Positions 16,548 to 19,593 of a stretch of DNA of 19,593 bases are shown here, one piece after another (the first letter of the stretch is position 1; each line of letters opens with the position of its first letter). The notes under the pieces are model-generated. The model had not been told where the DNA came from. It was given only the letters and a program-made list of their open reading frames with translations, and did no database searches. The DNA is from Candidatus Parcubacteria bacterium (lineage in GTDB: Bacteria > Patescibacteriota > Minisyncoccia > Phycocordibacterales > UBA1006). Location: NCBI GenBank assembly GCA_027031875.1, contig JALVPH010000010.1, positions 1-19,593 of the forward strand, given 5' to 3'. A program made the position numbers and the translations under genes.

Positions 16548-16618
16548 CATAGATCAGCAGAACATCTTTAAAATATTTATTGCTACATGAATACACCAGA
16601 GTGTTCTGCTGATCCATG
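16548..16618. repeat. Inverted repeat in the mraZ upstream region
   Basis: Left arm CATAGATCAGCAGAACA (16548-16564) and right arm TGTTCTGCTGATCCATG (16602-16618) match at 16 of 17 positions, with 13 bp (GATCAGCAGAACA) unbroken. They enclose a 37-base AT-rich loop. There is no T tract, so it is not a terminator. If transcription of mraZ starts near 16630, it forms a hairpin near the 5' end of the mRNA; otherwise it may be an operator. Confidence 0.85.
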
Positions 16619-16665
16619 CCACTTTATCCCACTTCAAGGATACTTTATCCCACGATTCTCTGCAA
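16619..16665 (-). promoter_or_regulatory. Probable mraZ promoter with tandem GTGGG MraZ boxes
   Basis: Minus strand: -35 TTGCAG (16665-16660), 17-base spacer, -10 TATCCT (16642-16637). A 12-base direct repeat, GTGGGATAAAGT, occurs at 16653-16642 and 16632-16621, spaced 21 bp or two helical turns; the second copy continues to GTGG at 16622-16619. Together these give GTGG-like half-sites at 10-11 bp steps, the spacing known for MraZ operators. The first box is in the promoter spacer and the second covers the expected transcription start, an arrangement suited to repression. Confidence 0.7.
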
Positions 16666-16731
16666 GTTATTCGTTTCACGCCTGTGGAAAAGCTGTGAAT
16701 TACCACCTCTTTTCATTGTTTCAGAATGCGT

Positions 16732-16737
16732 TATACT
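16732..16737 (+). promoter_or_regulatory. -10 box of the tRNA-Ser promoter
   Basis: TATACT at 16732-16737 followed by 7 bases to the first base of the tRNA, so transcription could begin at or one base before the mature 5' end with little or no 5' trimming. The -35 region (around 16709-16714, CTTTTC) is weak. Confidence 0.6.
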
Positions 16738-16744
16738 TCCCTAC

Positions 16745-16834
16745 GGAAGGTTGGCTGAGTGGTCGAAAGCACCGCACTGCTAACGCGGCAGAGGGTCACA
16801 CCTCTCAAGGGTTCGAATCCCTTACCTTCCGCCA
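16745..16834 (+). tRNA. tRNA-Ser(GCU) with encoded CCA
   Basis: Class II tRNA. Acceptor stem GGAAGGT/ACCTTCC pairs perfectly; D arm GCTGAGTGGTCGAAAGC; anticodon stem CCGCA/CGCGG (one A-C mismatch next to the loop) with loop CTGCTAA, anticodon GCT; long variable arm AGAGGGTCACACCTCT; T arm AAGGG TTCGAAT CCCTT; discriminator G at 16831. Unlike the tRNA-Lys gene, CCA is encoded (16832-16834). Confidence 0.95.
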
Positions 16835-16841
16835 AAAAGAA

Positions 16842-16865
16842 AAAAGGCGCCTGTAAGCGTCTTTT
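16842..16865. terminator. Terminator shared by tRNA-Ser and mscL
   Basis: Plus strand: 9-bp stem AAAAGGCGC / GCGTCTTTT including one G-U pair, 6-base loop, in-stem T run. On the minus strand the same element pairs with one A-C mismatch but is followed by six T, a C and five T. It lies between convergent genes and probably ends both transcripts. Confidence 0.7.
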
Positions 16866-16893
16866 CTCTATTGAAGAAAACTTCTCCTGCTAC

Positions 16894-17316
16894 TTACTTC
16901 CTCAAACTATCACGGATCTCTATAAGCACATCAATCTCACTCGGTCCTTTCTCCTCCTCAACTTTCTCTGCCTCTTTTTTGAGGTGATTTACCGTCTTCA
17001 CAATAAAGAAGAGTGCAAGTGCAACGATGAGAAAAGAGATGAATGAGTTAATGAAGTTCCCATAAGCAAGCACAGATGCACCTGCTTTTCTTGCCTCCTC
17101 AAGACTCACAAAGTGTTTCGTTCCATCTGCCGCAGGTTTGAGGAGGATAAAGAGGTTACTGAAATCAGGAAGTTTAAAGATTCCTGAAACAATCGGCATA
17201 AGGATATCTGCGACGAATGACTTCACAATTGTCCCAAATGCTCCCCCAATGACGATTCCAATCGCCATGTCGAGCATGCTTCCTTTTACGGCAAATTCTT
17301 TGAATTCTTTCAACAT
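16894..17316 (-). CDS. mscL: Large-conductance mechanosensitive channel
   Basis: 140 residues, the normal MscL length. It forms a pentameric pore in the cytoplasmic membrane that opens under tension to release solutes during osmotic downshock. The amphipathic N-terminal helix MLKEFKEFAVKGSMLDMAIG is followed by the pore-lining TM1 (IGIVIGGAFGTIVKSFVADI, 19-38, with the Gly/Ala packing pattern of the gate), a periplasmic loop with KPAADGTKHFVSLEEARKAG, TM2 (NFINSFISFLIVALALFFIV, 87-106) and a charged C-terminal bundle helix (VNHLKKEAEKVEEEKGPSEI onward). Identification is secure. The 36-base gap upstream is almost pure A/T on the coding strand; a TATAAA box (17350-17345) lies 28 bases before the ATG. 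It is convergent with tRNA-Ser and shares a terminator with it. Confidence 0.97.
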   Translation of the reverse strand: MLKEFKEFAVKGSMLDMAIGIVIGGAFGTIVKSFVADILMPIVSGIFKLPDFSNLFILLKPAADGTKHFVSLEEARKAGASVLAYGNFINSFISFLIVALALFFIVKTVNHLKKEAEKVEEEKGPSEIDVLIEIRDSLRK

Positions 17317-17352
17317 ACTTTTTTTAAAAAAATTAAAATTTAGATTTATAAG

Positions 17353-17793
17353 TTACGCTTTCTTTGCATGCGGAAGGTGTTCACATACAATTCCATCATG
17401 ATCTCGATCGAGACCCATTACGTCCGTATCGCATGCTTCGTACACCTGCTGTGCTTCCTCCTGCGTCTCAAAATCATCACAATTGTAATTGTAGAATCCT
17501 TTCTCTTCTGCATCACAGATCATCCCAATGTTTACAAGATTCCCATTCTCATCACGCTTCATAAGTGACTCTTTGAGAGAACCAGTCTCCCAGAGTTTTT
17601 TGAGATCGTAATCATGATTCGTCATTTCAAGCCCTGTTGCAAGACCTGCGACACCACCTACAACAGCTCCCCCTGTTTTGAGAATCTTATTATCGGTTTT
17701 ATCTCCATACCACCACATTCCCGCCGCAATCGCGATGAGAATGAGAAGCACGATAAGTCTCACGTTTTTATTTCCTCGAATATTTTTTTTCAT
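17353..17793 (-). CDS. Membrane-anchored protein with an Excalibur calcium-binding domain
   Basis: 146 residues. Basic [12 protein letters not shown] precedes one hydrophobic segment ([17 protein letters not shown], 13-29), a Gly-rich stretch with zipper-like spacing ([18 protein letters not shown], about 40-57) that could be a second membrane-associated helix, a linker, and a C-terminal Excalibur domain: [20 protein letters not shown], then [18 protein letters not shown]. The [10 protein letters not shown] stretch is the DxDxDGxxCE calcium-loop hallmark, and the paired cysteines (in YNCDDF and at EACD) are the usual disulfide partners. Such domains are typical of cell-surface proteins and nuclease-associated proteins; no nuclease domain is present here. 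TATAAT lies four bases before the ATG, too near for a standard leader. It lies between mscL and the S74 surface protein. Function beyond calcium binding is unknown. Confidence 0.85.
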   Translation of the reverse strand: MKKNIRGNKNVRLIVLLILIAIAAGMWWYGDKTDNKILKTGGAVVGGVAGLATGLEMTNHDYDLKKLWETGSLKESLMKRDENGNLVNIGMICDAEEKGFYNYNCDDFETQEEAQQVYEACDTDVMGLDRDHDGIVCEHLPHAKKA

Positions 17794-17819
17794 ACAAATT
17801 ATAAACTTACACGAATAAT

Positions 17820-17888
17820 CTACTCTCTATCTGAAGAGGTTGAGTTCTCTTCTTCAGAAGAACTATCCTCTTGCGAGGGGGATTCATC
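17820..17888 (-). other. In-frame acidic/Ser-rich extension after the S74 protein stop codon
   Basis: After the TAA at 17891-17889, the same frame stays open for 22 codons to a TAG (17822-17820). It encodes DESPSQEDSSSEEENSTSSD then RE, matching the composition of the preceding tail. This suggests that the TAA interrupts an originally longer tail, or is sometimes read through. It is not counted as part of the main CDS. Confidence 0.6.
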
Positions 17889-19593
17889 TTATTGAGAACC
17901 ACTTTCATCAGAGATAATCTCATCATCCTCATTAGCCTCGAAAACATCTTCACTAGAATCTTCTCCTAACGACGTATCTTCATTATCGCTCGTACCCTCC
18001 TCTAAAGAAGCATTTTCGTCTTCAGAGTCTTCAGTGACAGTAGTGTCAGCAGATGCTTGTTCACCCGTCTCATTAGATCCTGTTTCCTCAACTTCATCCT
18101 CTGTACCATCCATGGAGCTATCTTCTTGAGTATTCTCTTCGAGGGCAGAACCATCTCCTTCTACATCTTCAACATTCTCTCCTTGATCTACCTCATCTTG
18201 CGAGCTTGTCTCGCCTCCTAGTGAATCATCTGAATCACCCTCACTATTGTCTAACAGAGATGAAGTATTACTATTCTGAGAGTCATCTTGAATAGTTGAA
18301 TCATTAGAATCATTCGTACCGCTTCCACTATCTATCTGGTGATTTAATCCAAGTGATTTATGCGGACACCACGAGTAGCTTGAATTCTTCTCACAAAGTT
18401 CTTTCTTAAGAAGTTTATTCTCCTCTTGAAGTCTATGAACATCTTTATCAATTCCAATTACCTTGTGCCAAATTGCCTTGATCGACTCTACAAGCACGGA
18501 TACAAGTTTCTCGTAATCAAGAGTAAGGTACCCGTCAGATGCTTCATCAACAACCTCCGGAACAACCTCTTCAACATCCTGAGCAATTAAACCAACCTCT
18601 CGCTTATCATCAAATCCAAATCGATGTGGAAATCTCTTTGTATTCCAATTATAGCGAACCCCCTGAAGCTTAAGCACTCTATTAAGCGCATCCTCAGAAT
18701 TCATATTCTCTATCTTTACCTTCAAACGCCTATCTGAATTCGCAACTGGGGAGAGTGCAGTACAATTTGCGTCGAAGATGGTTATAGAGAATGCTCTATC
18801 GCGATAGGTATTTGCAGTACTCGAATTATCTCCCTCATGAATGATTACCTGCACATTATTAGAGTTATATGTAGATACATCAATATTCACATCATCACGA
18901 GTAGAAGTGGACTCTTCCTTGGACAAGTGAACATAATAATCACTTGTATCTAATGATTGAGAGAAGCTTACGGTATAGCGACCGGTATTGGTTCTGTTTA
19001 CCGATGAGATAACACCATAGCTATTCGTAACCGTCCCGTTAGCTTGTACCTTTGCTCCTCCAATAACACATGAAGTTGGATTCTTCCACTCAACTCCATT
19101 TCCTGTAGAAGTAAGAACTTGCCCTGCAGTTCCTGCAGAATTGTTGTTGTCTTTGAACACCCCTTCAACCCGTATATCACCTGCAATATGAAAGAGGTCA
19201 CTTGGAACATCAGTGCCTATACCGATATTTCCACTATTTCCATCAATAAATAATTTTCCGTTTCCAAAATCAAGATTATGCCCTCCGAGTGCAAGTGTCC
19301 TATCTGTCGTAAGTGCCCCATCCGTTGTGTAAATATTTCGCTGTATGGAAGGAACCCAATCCGTTCCATTCCATACGAGAACTTGACCATTAACTGGATT
19401 ATTCGTGCTTGTATCTACATCTGAAAGTTTATCAATAGGGATAGAGTTATTCGCAACCTTCGTATTTGTTACAGCTCCAGAAGCTAATTTTGCTTCAGTT
19501 ACTGCCCCGTTAGAAATGTCTGCGGTTCCAATAGACCCATCTGCAATCTTTGCAGAATTGATTCCATTATCCTTTACCTCAAGCTCATGAGAG
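17889..19593 (-). CDS. Surface/fibre-like protein with peptidase S74 chaperone domain and acidic tail (N-terminus outside window)
   Basis: 567 residues are visible; the frame is open at the right edge. From the visible N-terminus: about five 10-residue repeats (KIADGSIGTADISNGAVTEA and on, roughly 19575-19425), two copies of a GQVLxxxGxxxxW fibre-type motif, then Gly/Ser/Asn/Thr-rich beta segments including a jelly-roll-like stretch (GRYTVSFSQSL, YYVHLSKEE). The peptidase S74 intramolecular chaperone domain follows (about 18740-18456): NSDRRLKVKIENMNSEDALN with the expected Ser-Lys pair, VLKLQGVRYNW, VGLIAQDVEEVVPEVV, DGYLTLDYEKLVSVLVESIK. A coiled coil (VHRLQEENKLLKKEL) comes next. S74 domains normally end the protein, help trimeric fibres fold, and cut themselves off at the Ser. 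Here a tail of about 147 residues of Asp/Glu/Ser/Asn/Thr follows (18329-17889). A cell-surface adhesin or fibre is likely; a prophage tail protein is an alternative, but no other phage genes are visible. Confidence 0.85.
   Translation of the reverse strand, partial: SHELEVKDNGINSAKIADGSIGTADISNGAVTEAKLASGAVTNTKVANNSIPIDKLSDVDTSTNNPVNGQVLVWNGTDWVPSIQRNIYTTDGALTTDRTLALGGHNLDFGNGKLFIDGNSGNIGIGTDVPSDLFHIAGDIRVEGVFKDNNNSAGTAGQVLTSTGNGVEWKNPTSCVIGGAKVQANGTVTNSYGVISSVNRTNTGRYTVSFSQSLDTSDYYVHLSKEESTSTRDDVNIDVSTYNSNNVQVIIHEGDNSSTANTYRDRAFSITIFDANCTALSPVANSDRRLKVKIENMNSEDALNRVLKLQGVRYNWNTKRFPHRFGFDDKREVGLIAQDVEEVVPEVVDEASDGYLTLDYEKLVSVLVESIKAIWHKVIGIDKDVHRLQEENKLLKKELCEKNSSYSWCPHKSLGLNHQIDSGSGTNDSNDSTIQDDSQNSNTSSLLDNSEGDSDDSLGGETSSQDEVDQGENVEDVEGDGSALEENTQEDSSMDGTEDEVEETGSNETGEQASADTTVTEDSEDENASLEEGTSDNEDTSLGEDSSEDVFEANEDDEIISDESGSQ

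Noticed and set aside
16619-16653. Reading the TTTATCCCAC repeats as DnaA boxes
   Set aside because: They differ from TTWTNCACA at the invariant end; GTGGG spacing next to mraZ fits a MraZ operator better.
16587-16856. Open frame of 89 codons on the plus strand
   Set aside because: It covers the mraZ promoter region and the whole tRNA-Ser gene; the peptide shows no domain or signal.

Overview
The window looks like a piece of a small-genome candidate-phyla-radiation bacterium, probably Patescibacteria of the Parcubacteria/Paceibacteria type. This is inferred from compact same-strand operons, trimmed-down housekeeping proteins, a type IV pilus pseudopilin cluster beside acetate kinase, a short mraZ-rsmH-ftsL-ftsI cluster, small secreted proteins of unknown family, and several promoters whose -10 box sits 7-9 bases from the start codon. 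TGA is used as a normal stop (8705, 11927), so the standard bacterial code applies rather than the UGA=Gly code of Gracilibacteria and SR1. No taxonomic search was possible.

Layout. 1-3252 (minus): aspartyl-tRNA synthetase (cut by the window edge), a VIT/CCC1-type metal transporter, a protein ending in a UVR motif, and an exported protein of unknown family. 3356-4681 (plus): a TRAM-domain RNA uridine methyltransferase. 4719-4789: an odd tRNA-Lys(UUU). 4819-6849: NAD-dependent DNA ligase. 6890-12502 (minus): a pilus block of four further prepilin-like proteins, a prepilin peptidase and a GspG-like pilin, headed by acetate kinase and a polytopic membrane protein. 12632-12925 (plus): a foreign-looking Tyr-rich lipoprotein gene, followed by a terminator and a 44-bp perfect palindrome. 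13049-16496 (minus): the division/cell-wall cluster ftsI, ftsL-like, rsmH, mraZ, with a probable MraZ-autoregulated promoter. 16745-16834: tRNA-Ser(GCU). 16894-17793 (minus): mscL and an Excalibur-domain membrane protein. 17889 to the window end (minus): a large surface protein with a peptidase-S74 chaperone domain and an acidic tail.

How it fits together. The pseudopilins and the peptidase that would mature them form one tightly spaced transcription unit; no assembly ATPase or platform protein is in view. Acetate kinase would give ATP by substrate-level phosphorylation in a fermentative cell. MraZ, RsmH, FtsL and FtsI form the classic division regulon.

The most interesting signals are: (a) three housekeeping enzymes lacking parts usual for the family (AspRS without the GAD insertion, LigA without its Cys4 zinc finger, the methyltransferase without Fe-S cysteines), while the prepilin peptidase keeps its Cys4 site; (b) leaderless promoter architecture; (c) the S74 protein with an acidic tail that continues in frame beyond its stop codon; (d) the hairpin-dense, Bacteroidota-like lipoprotein locus; (e) paired GTGGG boxes and a long inverted repeat upstream of mraZ; (f) an irregular tRNA-Lys.
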